Shown here: positions 6,341 to 11,746 of the stretch, piece by piece
Position numbering within the stretch: position 1 is the stretch's first letter
How the letters are laid out: each line of letters starts with the position of its first letter
NCBI GenBank assembly: GCA_041624375.1
Contig: JBFJVD010000078.1
Coordinates: 1-11,746, forward strand
Length of the DNA: 11,746 nucleotides
Direction: 5' to 3'
DNA from: JBFJVD01 sp041624375
GTDB taxonomy: Bacteria > Chloroflexota > Anaerolineae > Anaerolineales > E44-bin32
The notes under the pieces: generated by a model
What the model was told of the DNA's origin: nothing
The model's database searches: none
Seen by the model: the letters and a program-made list of their open reading frames with translations, nothing else
Made by a program: the position numbers and the translations under genes

Positions 6341-6986
6341 CTTGAGGCGCGAGTGGATTCCGATCGCTGCCATTCTGGGCTCCTTCCTCGCCAGCGCAGC
6401 GCTGTACGGCCGCTTGCCTGAACCGATGCCGATTCACTGGAATGCCGCCGGGGCTCCCGATAACTTCGGCTCGCGTCTGACCGGAGCATTCCTGCTTCCA
6501 GCGACCAGCCTGGGGGTGTACTTGCTCGTCTTTGTCCTGCCGCAGATCGATCCGCGGCGGGCCAATATCGAACGCTTCATCGAAACCTACCGCTTCATCC
6601 GCACGGTGATCGTCCTCTTCCTGACCTACTTTCATGGGGTGGTCCTCTACGCGGTGGTTCGGGGCGACCAGCGGCTCAGCTCTTCCGTGATCACCGCCGG
6701 CGTCGGCATCTTCTTTGTCGTGCTTGGCAACTATCTTCCGCGTGTGCGCTCCAATTGGTTCATGGGGATCCGAACCCCGTGGACGCTTTCCAGTGAGCAG
6801 GTCTGGCGCGCCACCCATCGCCTCGCTGGGCGTCTGTTCGTCGTCGCCGGTCTGGCCACTTTGTTCCTCTCCTTGTTCCGTGCGGCTTGGACCGTCTGGG
6901 GCACGATGGGGAGCCTCCTGCTGGCCGGGCTGGTCCCCATCGTCTACTCTTATCTCCGCTACCGGCAGGAACATCTCACGACCTGA
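6330..6986 (+). CDS. SdpI-family membrane protein with DUF1648 domain
   Basis: Integral membrane protein of 218 residues. In B. subtilis, SdpI gives immunity to the SdpC toxin and captures the repressor SdpR at the membrane. The N-terminal part has the DUF1648 signature LPEPMPIHWNAAGAPDNFGS (residues 29-48). The C-terminal part has the SdpI signature GNYLPRVRSNWFMGIRTPWT (133-152) followed by VWRATHRLAGRLF. About six membrane helices are predicted (near 10-27, 51-70, 92-110, 118-136, 165-184, 190-210). ATG 6330 has GGAG 9 nt upstream, placed inside the repressor gene, and the 11-bp overlap with that gene implies coupled translation. No SdpC-like toxin gene is visible in the window. The family is wide and many members are not tied to a toxin, so the exact role is open. 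Confidence 0.93.
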   Translation: MTFNLRREWIPIAAILGSFLASAALYGRLPEPMPIHWNAAGAPDNFGSRLTGAFLLPATSLGVYLLVFVLPQIDPRRANIERFIETYRFIRTVIVLFLTYFHGVVLYAVVRGDQRLSSSVITAGVGIFFVVLGNYLPRVRSNWFMGIRTPWTLSSEQVWRATHRLAGRLFVVAGLATLFLSLFRAAWTVWGTMGSLLLAGLVPIVYSYLRYRQEHLTT

Positions 6987-7029
6987 TCCAGCCGTCGGCT
7001 CGGCCTGGCAAGGCTGCGCCAGAATCGTC

Positions 7030-7038
7030 TGCTAAGAT
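7030..7038 (+). promoter_or_regulatory. Possible extended -10 promoter of the phosphotransferase gene
   Basis: TGCTAAGAT fits the extended -10 form (TGn followed by TAAGAT). It lies in the 83-bp gap after the SdpI-like gene and would start transcription near 7045, about 25 nt before ATG 7070. No -35 is recognisable, as is common for extended -10 promoters. A similar element (TGCTATGAT) occurs on the minus strand before the lipoprotein gene. Confidence 0.4.
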
Positions 7039-7069
7039 CGGGGCACCGAACGGATCAGCAGCAGGAGGG

Positions 7070-7909
7070 ATGGTGGAGCACGGACCTCGCATCGCCGTTG
7101 GCGGCACCGCCGACATCTACCTCTGGGATGAAGACCGTGTGCTCAAGCTGTTCCATGCCGACCGCCCAGAAGACGTCATCGCCTACGAAGCGGACTTGAC
7201 CGCTCGCGCCCACGCCGCTGGCCTGCCAGCCCCTGCTGTCTTTGAACGCGTCCGCCTGGGTGGACGATCGGGGATCGTCTACGAGCGGATCGTAGGCCCC
7301 CCGCTCGCTCAGCTGGCCTTGACGCAGCCATGGAATGTTTCGATCTACGCCAAGGAAATGGCCGAGCTCCATCTCCGCCTCCACAGCGTCGATAGCCCCG
7401 ATTTGCCCGATTATCGGGACCGGGTGGCGCGCAAGATTCGGGCGGTGGAGCCCCTGCCCCAACCGGCAAAGGATGCCGCTTTGAAGGCGCTGGCGGATCT
7501 GCCGGAAGGGCGGTCTGCCTGCCATGGTGACTTCCATCCAGGCAATATCCTCATGGCGAAGACCGGACCTATCGTCATCGATTGGATGGACGCCGGCAGG
7601 GGGGCGGTGGCTGCGGATGTTGCCCGAACGCTTCTGCTGCTTGAGCAGGCGCCATGGCATGCCCCAAACTCACTGGCCCGGCTTACGCTGCGGTTGATGA
7701 CCACCGCCTTCTCGCGAGCCTACCTGCGAGCCTACCTTCAGCGGTCGGACCTCTTGCCCGCGGACATCGACACCTGGCGGGCGCCGCTTGCCGCGGCCCG
7801 CCTGGCGGAGCGGATCGCTGTTGAGCTGCGCAGCCTTCTGGCCATCGTCCGCGATGCCTACCCGTTTGAAGAGGCTGGCTCAGCTAACTCGCTGGATCAG
7901 GGGGGGTAA
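7070..7909 (+). CDS. Aminoglycoside-phosphotransferase-fold (APH/choline kinase-like) kinase
   Basis: Soluble small-molecule kinase of 279 residues. The N-lobe has a Gly-containing loop (RIAVGGTADIYLW) and the ATP-binding lysine K26 (RVLKLF). The C-lobe has the catalytic motif HGDFHPGNIL with D154 as base and N159, then D171 in VIDWMDAG for Mg. These define the APH family (PF01636), which includes antibiotic kinases but also choline, homoserine, fructosamine and unknown kinases. Neighbours give no substrate, and resistance should not be assumed. ATG 7070 follows AGGAGG (7063-7068) by only one base; GTG 7073 would have a 4-nt spacing and shorten the protein by one residue, so the start is uncertain by a codon. 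The 83-bp gap and extended -10 suggest its own promoter. Its 3' end overlaps the convergent lipoprotein gene by 13 bp across a run of seven G. Confidence 0.88.
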   Translation: MVEHGPRIAVGGTADIYLWDEDRVLKLFHADRPEDVIAYEADLTARAHAAGLPAPAVFERVRLGGRSGIVYERIVGPPLAQLALTQPWNVSIYAKEMAELHLRLHSVDSPDLPDYRDRVARKIRAVEPLPQPAKDAALKALADLPEGRSACHGDFHPGNILMAKTGPIVIDWMDAGRGAVAADVARTLLLLEQAPWHAPNSLARLTLRLMTTAFSRAYLRAYLQRSDLLPADIDTWRAPLAAARLAERIAVELRSLLAIVRDAYPFEEAGSANSLDQGG

Positions 7910-8961
7910 ACGCAGCGGAAACCGAGGTCCGGTCCGGCGTGGTTGGCTGGGCGCCAGGCCCGGTTGGCGGCACGCGCTGCGGGCACCTCATCCCGCAAGA
8001 ACGGGTCCAACCATGAGCCGCCGCGGATGACGTACGGTAGGATTCCCGGCGACGGGGTGGGGGTCGCTTCCGTCCTGTACGCCGCCGGTCCGTAGACCTG
8101 CGCGACCCACTCCCATACATTGCCGGCCATGTCCAGCGCGCCGAAGGGGCTAGCGCCGCTTGCGAAGCTTCCGACGGCCGCCGTATCGGCGTAGCCGTCA
8201 TCGACCGACTCCATTCGGTACTCGTACGGACATTGGGCATCACAGAAGCTTAGACGCACCAGGCCTCCGCTTTCAGGCGCGCCGATCCACCCCCAGGGGT
8301 ATGGGCGCGCGTCGGGGCCGCGCGCCGCTTTCTCCCATTCCGCCTCGCTGGGCAGACGCCGATCGGCCCATGTGCAGTAGGCCTGCGCCTGCGCCTGGGA
8401 CACATAGATCACCGGATAATTGGCAAAGGCCGGATCGCCATAGTACCTCTCGCGGGTTGCTGAACCGCTGGCAGCCGGCGGCGCGCACGCCCCGGAGGCG
8501 ACACAGCGGGCATACATGCTGTTGGTCACCTCAGTGGTGTCGATCCAAAAGGACTCCAGCTCGAGGCGGCGCTGCGGCCGTTCGTCCGGCTCGGCGACTG
8601 TCGATTCACTCCCGCTGCCCATATAGAAGGCCCCACCCGGTACAAAGGAGAGAACCATCCCATCCACAGCGGAACGCCAGGCATCGCCGCGCTCCGGGTT
8701 GGCCGGAGGCGAATCCGGAAGCTCGAGGTTCGGGGTGGGGGTCTCCAACGGCTGATCGGTGCGCCGTGGGATCGAAGTCTCGCTTGGCCGGGGCGTGGAC
8801 CGGGTCACCTGGGGCGACGGGAACGGGCGCAGCGTCGCCGAGGCGGTTGGGGTTGCTGTTGGTGGGGGCAGTGTCGGCGCAACCGGGCCTGGCGCGGCGC
8901 AGGCAGCAATAAAGGGAGGCAAGAGGATCATTGCGATCCGGGCGGGTCGACGAGCAAGCAT
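7897..8961 (-). CDS. Lipoprotein with a formylglycine-generating-enzyme (SUMF1-like) domain
   Basis: Predicted surface or membrane-anchored lipoprotein of 354 residues. The signal sequence MLARRPARIAMILLPPFIAAC ends in a lipobox, with C21 as the lipidated residue. Residues 22 to about 90 form a Pro/Thr/Ser-rich linker. The FGE-sulfatase domain (PF03781) then runs to the end: VPGGAFYMGS (107-116), ELESFWIDTTEVTN, RRLPSEAEWEKAARG, ALDMAGNVWEWV, RGGSW (313-317) and LGFRCV. In true formylglycine-generating enzymes two cysteines follow the RGGS motif; here it reads RGGSWLDPFLRDEV with none, so sulfatase activation is unlikely and a ligand-binding or other role is more probable. ATG 8961 is chosen because it opens a proper signal peptide; GAGG lies 12 nt upstream. 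TTG 8997 would put 12 polar residues before it. No sulfatase gene is in the window. Confidence 0.9.
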   Translation of the reverse strand: MLARRPARIAMILLPPFIAACAAPGPVAPTLPPPTATPTASATLRPFPSPQVTRSTPRPSETSIPRRTDQPLETPTPNLELPDSPPANPERGDAWRSAVDGMVLSFVPGGAFYMGSGSESTVAEPDERPQRRLELESFWIDTTEVTNSMYARCVASGACAPPAASGSATRERYYGDPAFANYPVIYVSQAQAQAYCTWADRRLPSEAEWEKAARGPDARPYPWGWIGAPESGGLVRLSFCDAQCPYEYRMESVDDGYADTAAVGSFASGASPFGALDMAGNVWEWVAQVYGPAAYRTEATPTPSPGILPYVIRGGSWLDPFLRDEVPAARAANRAWRPANHAGPDLGFRCVYPP

Positions 8962-8996
8962 CAGCGTGACATCCCTCTTAGCGCACTCCGCGAGCA

Positions 8997-9005
8997 ATCA
9001 TAGCA
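8997..9005 (-). promoter_or_regulatory. Possible extended -10 promoter of the lipoprotein gene
   Basis: On the minus strand TGCTATGAT fits an extended -10 (TGn plus TATGAT, five of six). Transcription would start near 8990, about 30 nt before ATG 8961. The second repeat copy carries another TATGAT (9023-9018) but is preceded by CGC, so it lacks the TGn extension. No clear -35 is present for either. Confidence 0.42.
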
Positions 9006-9034
9006 TCCGAGTGAGAGATCATAGCGTCCGACTG
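8997..9034. repeat. Two tandem direct repeats, period 21 bp
   Basis: ATCATAGCATCCGAGTG (8997-9013) recurs as ATCATAGCGTCCGACTG (9018-9034) with two mismatches in 17 and an offset of 21 bp, two helical turns. The pair lies in the 194-bp region between the divergent lipoprotein and FHA-hydrolase genes. Each copy contains TATGAT on the minus strand. It may be a pair of regulator sites on one face of the DNA or a duplicated -10 element. Confidence 0.6.
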
Positions 9035-9045
9035 GAGACGCAATT

Positions 9046-9074
9046 TTGCAGCCCTTTGGTTCTTCGAATACAAT
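9046..9074 (+). promoter_or_regulatory. Possible promoter of the FHA-hydrolase/kinase operon
   Basis: TTGCAG (9046-9051) and TACAAT (9069-9074, five of six to consensus) are 17 nt apart. The -35 matches only its TTG core. Transcription would start near 9081, leaving a leader of about 75 nt before ATG 9156. I see no hairpin or other obvious structure in that leader. Confidence 0.42.
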
Positions 9075-9155
9075 GACGAACGTTGCCTGCCTGCGATCAG
9101 GTGCCCCTGAAACGCAAGCTATCCAATCCGGCAGCGGATTCTTGTGGAGAGATAC

Positions 9156-10844
9156 ATGCCCCCATCCTTCGGCAAACTGATCCTGACCCAGCCCGGTCTG
9201 GCCGAACAGGAATTTAATCTGGCAAAGGGCCAGGTGACCTTGGGCCGCGCGGCTGTGAGTGACATTGTGCTGCTCGACCCAAAGGCATCTCGAAGCCACG
9301 CGCGGCTGGAATGCGGCGAAGCGGGCTGCGAGGTCATCGATTTGGGGTCAGCCAATGGGGTGCATTTGAATGGCGTAAGAGTCGATCGCGCCCGCCTTAA
9401 CGCCGGTGATGTGATCGGAATCGGTGATACCCGCTTCCGTTACGAGCCGCCGGCCGAGTCGCTCAGTGGTGAATTGACGCTGATTGACTCCGAGGCCGAG
9501 CTTGAAGCCACGTTGCTCGATCAGAGTGTGGCGCTGACCCTGAATGAAACGGGTCACCCCAGGTTGGCCGTCTACACACCCCAGCGGACCTGGGAGATCC
9601 CCCTGGTGGGCGATGCCTTGACCATCGGGCGCAACCCGGACTCCGATGTCGCCATCGATCACGCCCGGGTCTCGCGGCAGCATGCCAGGATCGAGCGCCG
9701 CGGCGACGGCTTCGTCCTGCGGGATCTCGACAGCGCCAACGGAACCTGGCTTGGACCGCTGCGTATCGACGAGCACGTTTTGGGCGTTGGCGACAGCGTT
9801 CGCATCGGGAACGCCCGGCTGACCTACAAACCCGGCTTCGAACAGGAAGAGCTGACGGTGGTCGCGGATCCGCTCGCGGGGGCACCCTCTGCGCGGCGGC
9901 CGGTGATCGTTGTCCCCGGTCTGGCTGGCTCCCAGCTCTACCATGGCAGTGAACGAGTCTGGCCCAATGTGCGCTACCTGTTTCGACACCCTGAGTTATT
10001 CCGGCTGCCGGAGGGCGACGGGCTTGAAGCTCGGGGGGTGGTGGATGAGGTGGTCATCATCCCCAACCTGGTGAAGCAGGAGCAGTACAATCGGCTTGGA
10101 GACTATCTGGTGGAAGGGCTCGGCTATCAGCGCGGGTTCGATATGCTCGAGTTCGCCTATGATTGGCGTAAGGATGTGCGCGAATCTGCCCAGCAGCTTG
10201 GGGCGCTTATCGAATCCTGGGAACTGACGACGCCGGTCACCCTGATCGCGCACAGCCTGGGTTGCCTTGTCAGCCGCTACTACGTCGAGCGGCTCGGCGG
10301 CAAGCGGCGGGTCGAGCGCCTGATCCTTCTTGGAGGGCCCCACTACGGCGTCCCGAAAGCCCTGGCCAACCTCCTTTTGGGGCCAGAGTTGCTGCCCTTC
10401 GGGTTGTTTGGCGACCGGATTCGGGAAGTCCTGATCACCTTCCCATCCGTCTACCAGATCCTGCCCATCTACCCATGCACGGAGGATCAACACGGCCAGC
10501 CGATCGACATCTTCGAGGATGCATCCTGGCTGCCGGAGCGCTTCGTCCCGCTGCTTCGGGAGGCGAGTGCGTTCCGTCGTGAGCTGGGGACGAAGAGCAG
10601 CGTGCCTTGTGTTTCGATTTTCGGGTATGGGATCAAGACCATCTCGAAGCTGAATGTGCAGCGAGCTTCTGATGGCACCTGGCAAAAGGTGGATTATACG
10701 GTCGAAAAGAGTGGGGATGAGACCATCCCGGAGCGCAGCACGGTTCTGGAAGGTTCCGAGATTCACCCGGTCGAGCAATTTCACGGCTCGCTCTATATCG
10801 ACAACGATGTCAAGATGAGGCTCAAGTTCGAATTGACCCGCTAA
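9156..10844 (+). CDS. Two FHA domains fused to an LCAT-like alpha/beta hydrolase
   Basis: A 562-residue protein that appears to couple phosphothreonine recognition to a lipase or acyltransferase fold. FHA1 (about 5-98) has G30-R31, S45-R-S-H48 and S-A-N67-G. FHA2 (about 130-225) has G158-R159-N160, S173-R174-Q-H176 and S-A-N195-G-T; these are the usual phosphate-binding and core residues. From P249 (PVIVVPGLAGSQLY) it matches lecithin:cholesterol acyltransferase-like proteins (PF02450), with nucleophile S367 in AHSLG. Likely partners are D521 (SGDETIPERS) and H543 (FHGSLY) or, less likely, H537. There is no signal peptide or membrane helix, so it should be cytoplasmic. ATG 9156 is chosen because GGAGAG lies five bases upstream; GTG 9144 would add four residues. 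It ends in TAA followed at once by TAG. A Ser/Thr kinase gene starts 31 nt later. The substrate is unknown. Confidence 0.9.
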   Translation: MPPSFGKLILTQPGLAEQEFNLAKGQVTLGRAAVSDIVLLDPKASRSHARLECGEAGCEVIDLGSANGVHLNGVRVDRARLNAGDVIGIGDTRFRYEPPAESLSGELTLIDSEAELEATLLDQSVALTLNETGHPRLAVYTPQRTWEIPLVGDALTIGRNPDSDVAIDHARVSRQHARIERRGDGFVLRDLDSANGTWLGPLRIDEHVLGVGDSVRIGNARLTYKPGFEQEELTVVADPLAGAPSARRPVIVVPGLAGSQLYHGSERVWPNVRYLFRHPELFRLPEGDGLEARGVVDEVVIIPNLVKQEQYNRLGDYLVEGLGYQRGFDMLEFAYDWRKDVRESAQQLGALIESWELTTPVTLIAHSLGCLVSRYYVERLGGKRRVERLILLGGPHYGVPKALANLLLGPELLPFGLFGDRIREVLITFPSVYQILPIYPCTEDQHGQPIDIFEDASWLPERFVPLLREASAFRRELGTKSSVPCVSIFGYGIKTISKLNVQRASDGTWQKVDYTVEKSGDETIPERSTVLEGSEIHPVEQFHGSLYIDNDVKMRLKFELTR

Positions 10845-10875
10845 TAGCGCGGCCAAGCGACAGCGAAAGCGTTCC

Positions 10876-11746
10876 ATGACCGTAGAGCAGATTGGGAAAT
10901 ACAAGGTCGTACGGCGCCTCGGCCGTGGAGGGATGGCGGAGGTCTACGAGGCGCGCGACCCGATCCTGGACCGTCCGGTTGCCATCAAGCTGATCCTCCC
11001 CGGGCTGGGCGCTGAGGCAGGTTTCGCCGACCGCTTCCGCCGTGAAGCGAAGGTGGTCGCCGGGCTGCGCCACACCCATATCGTCCAGCTGTTCGATTTT
11101 GACTTTTCCGGCGAGCAGCCGTTCATGGTGATGGAATACCTTGACGGCGGCACGCTCAAGGACCGGCTCGACCAGCATCGGGCTCACGGCATGCCCATGC
11201 CGCTGTTGGAGCGCTACTTTAAAGCGGTCGCCTCCGCGCTCGATTATGCCCACGAGCGCGACGCCATCCACCGGGACATCAAACCCACCAACATCCTCTT
11301 CACAGCTGGCGGGGATCCCGTGGTCGCCGACTTCGGCCTGGCGAAGATCCTCGGCAGCTCAACCCAGATCAGCCGCACCGGGACGGTCATGGGGACTCCC
11401 TCTTACATGTCTCCGGAGCAGGTGCTCGGCAGCGCCTCCGACTCCCGCACCGACATTTACGCGCTCGGCATCCTGCTGTACGAGATGGCGACCGGCCGCG
11501 TGCCCTTCCAGGCGGCAAGCCCCACCGAGGTGATGGACCAGCAGGTGACTCAACCACCGCCGGAGCCGCGCATGTTCAACCCGTCGCTGGGTAGCGAGCT
11601 TCAGGCAGTGATCATCAAGGCGCTGGCCAAGGATCCGGAAGACCGCTATCCCACCGCCGGCGACTTTTCGGCGGCGCTTCATGATGCGCTCCAGTTCAGC
11701 GAAATGGGCACGGAGATCCTTGACCAGCCCACCGTCCTCGACGAGG
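10876..11746 (+). CDS. Hanks-type Ser/Thr protein kinase (PknB-like), C-terminus cut by the window
   Basis: Bacterial eukaryotic-like Ser/Thr kinase; about 290 residues are visible and the reading frame is open at the right edge. All catalytic elements are present: the glycine loop LGRGGMAEVYEA (residues 15-26), K38 (VAIKLI), H132-R-D134-I-K136-P-T-N139, D152-F-G154, the activation segment with SSTQISRTGTVMGTPSYMSPEQ, and SDSRTDIYALGILLYEM. The domain ends near DRYPTAGDFSAALHDAL, and a juxtamembrane or linker segment with Glu and Thr (TEILDQPTVLDE) begins after it. Whether a membrane helix and sensor domain follow cannot be seen. ATG 10876 is the first start that gives the full N-lobe; no clear Shine-Dalgarno is present. 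It lies in one operon with the FHA-hydrolase, its likely substrate or partner. Confidence 0.95.
   Translation, partial: MTVEQIGKYKVVRRLGRGGMAEVYEARDPILDRPVAIKLILPGLGAEAGFADRFRREAKVVAGLRHTHIVQLFDFDFSGEQPFMVMEYLDGGTLKDRLDQHRAHGMPMPLLERYFKAVASALDYAHERDAIHRDIKPTNILFTAGGDPVVADFGLAKILGSSTQISRTGTVMGTPSYMSPEQVLGSASDSRTDIYALGILLYEMATGRVPFQAASPTEVMDQQVTQPPPEPRMFNPSLGSELQAVIIKALAKDPEDRYPTAGDFSAALHDALQFSEMGTEILDQPTVLDE

Noticed and set aside
6267..6974. Minus-strand open frame opposite the SdpI-like gene (235 codons)
   Set aside because: Composition is charged and repetitive (Asp/Glu/Arg/Gln), with no domain, and the plus strand has clear DUF1648 and SdpI signatures.
7070..7909. Aminoglycoside resistance gene
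   Set aside because: The motifs define only the broad kinase fold; nothing in the sequence or neighbourhood points to an antibiotic substrate.
9996..10904. Minus-strand open frame opposite the hydrolase domain (302 codons)
   Set aside because: No recognisable motif; it is the complement of a well-supported LCAT-like domain.
1..11746. tRNA, rRNA, CRISPR array, transposase or integrase remnants
   Set aside because: No cloverleaf, rRNA core sequence, regularly spaced repeat array or transposase-like frame was seen on either strand.

Overview
The window is a stretch of high-GC bacterial chromosome with short intergenic gaps and no tRNA, rRNA, mobile element or CRISPR that I can see. Gene content suggests a Chloroflexota bacterium (Anaerolineae-like): a lipoprotein with a long Pro/Thr linker, orphan UbiA and class I deacetylase genes, a Trx-VKOR disulfide enzyme, an SdpR/SdpI pair, and Ser/Thr kinase plus FHA signalling. 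This assignment is inference from style and content, not a match to a named genome.

Layout. (1) 1-1730, minus strand: two permease genes of a peptide/nickel-type ABC importer (OppB-like, then OppC-like, which runs off the left edge). (2) 1856-2776, plus: a UbiA-family prenyltransferase. (3) 2798-3931, minus: an AcuC-type zinc deacetylase, convergent with UbiA. (4) 4036-5088, plus: a secreted/membrane thiol-disulfide enzyme with an N-terminal thioredoxin-like domain and a C-terminal VKOR domain. (5) 5127-6986, plus: a compact operon of a CPBP (Abi) membrane protease, a 90-residue ArsR-type repressor like SdpR, and an SdpI-like membrane protein. Upstream is a good sigma70-type promoter (TTGACG, 17 nt, TATATT) overlapped by two perfect inverted repeats. 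(6) 7070-7909, plus: an aminoglycoside-phosphotransferase-fold kinase, overlapping tail to tail with (7) 7897-8961, minus: a lipoprotein with a formylglycine-generating-enzyme fold that lacks the catalytic cysteines in the usual place. (8) 9156-11746, plus: a protein with two FHA domains fused to a lecithin:cholesterol acyltransferase-like hydrolase, followed 31 nt later by a Ser/Thr protein kinase cut by the right edge.

Two units stand out. The CPBP-SdpR-SdpI operon looks like an autoregulated membrane immunity or stress module: in Bacillus subtilis SdpR represses its own operon and is sequestered by SdpI, and here the inverted repeats sit on the promoter core. The FHA-FHA-LCAT/kinase pair suggests a cytoplasmic lipase-like enzyme controlled by threonine phosphorylation. 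Each FHA domain is followed by an E-L-T-hydrophobic motif that could be the phosphoacceptor.
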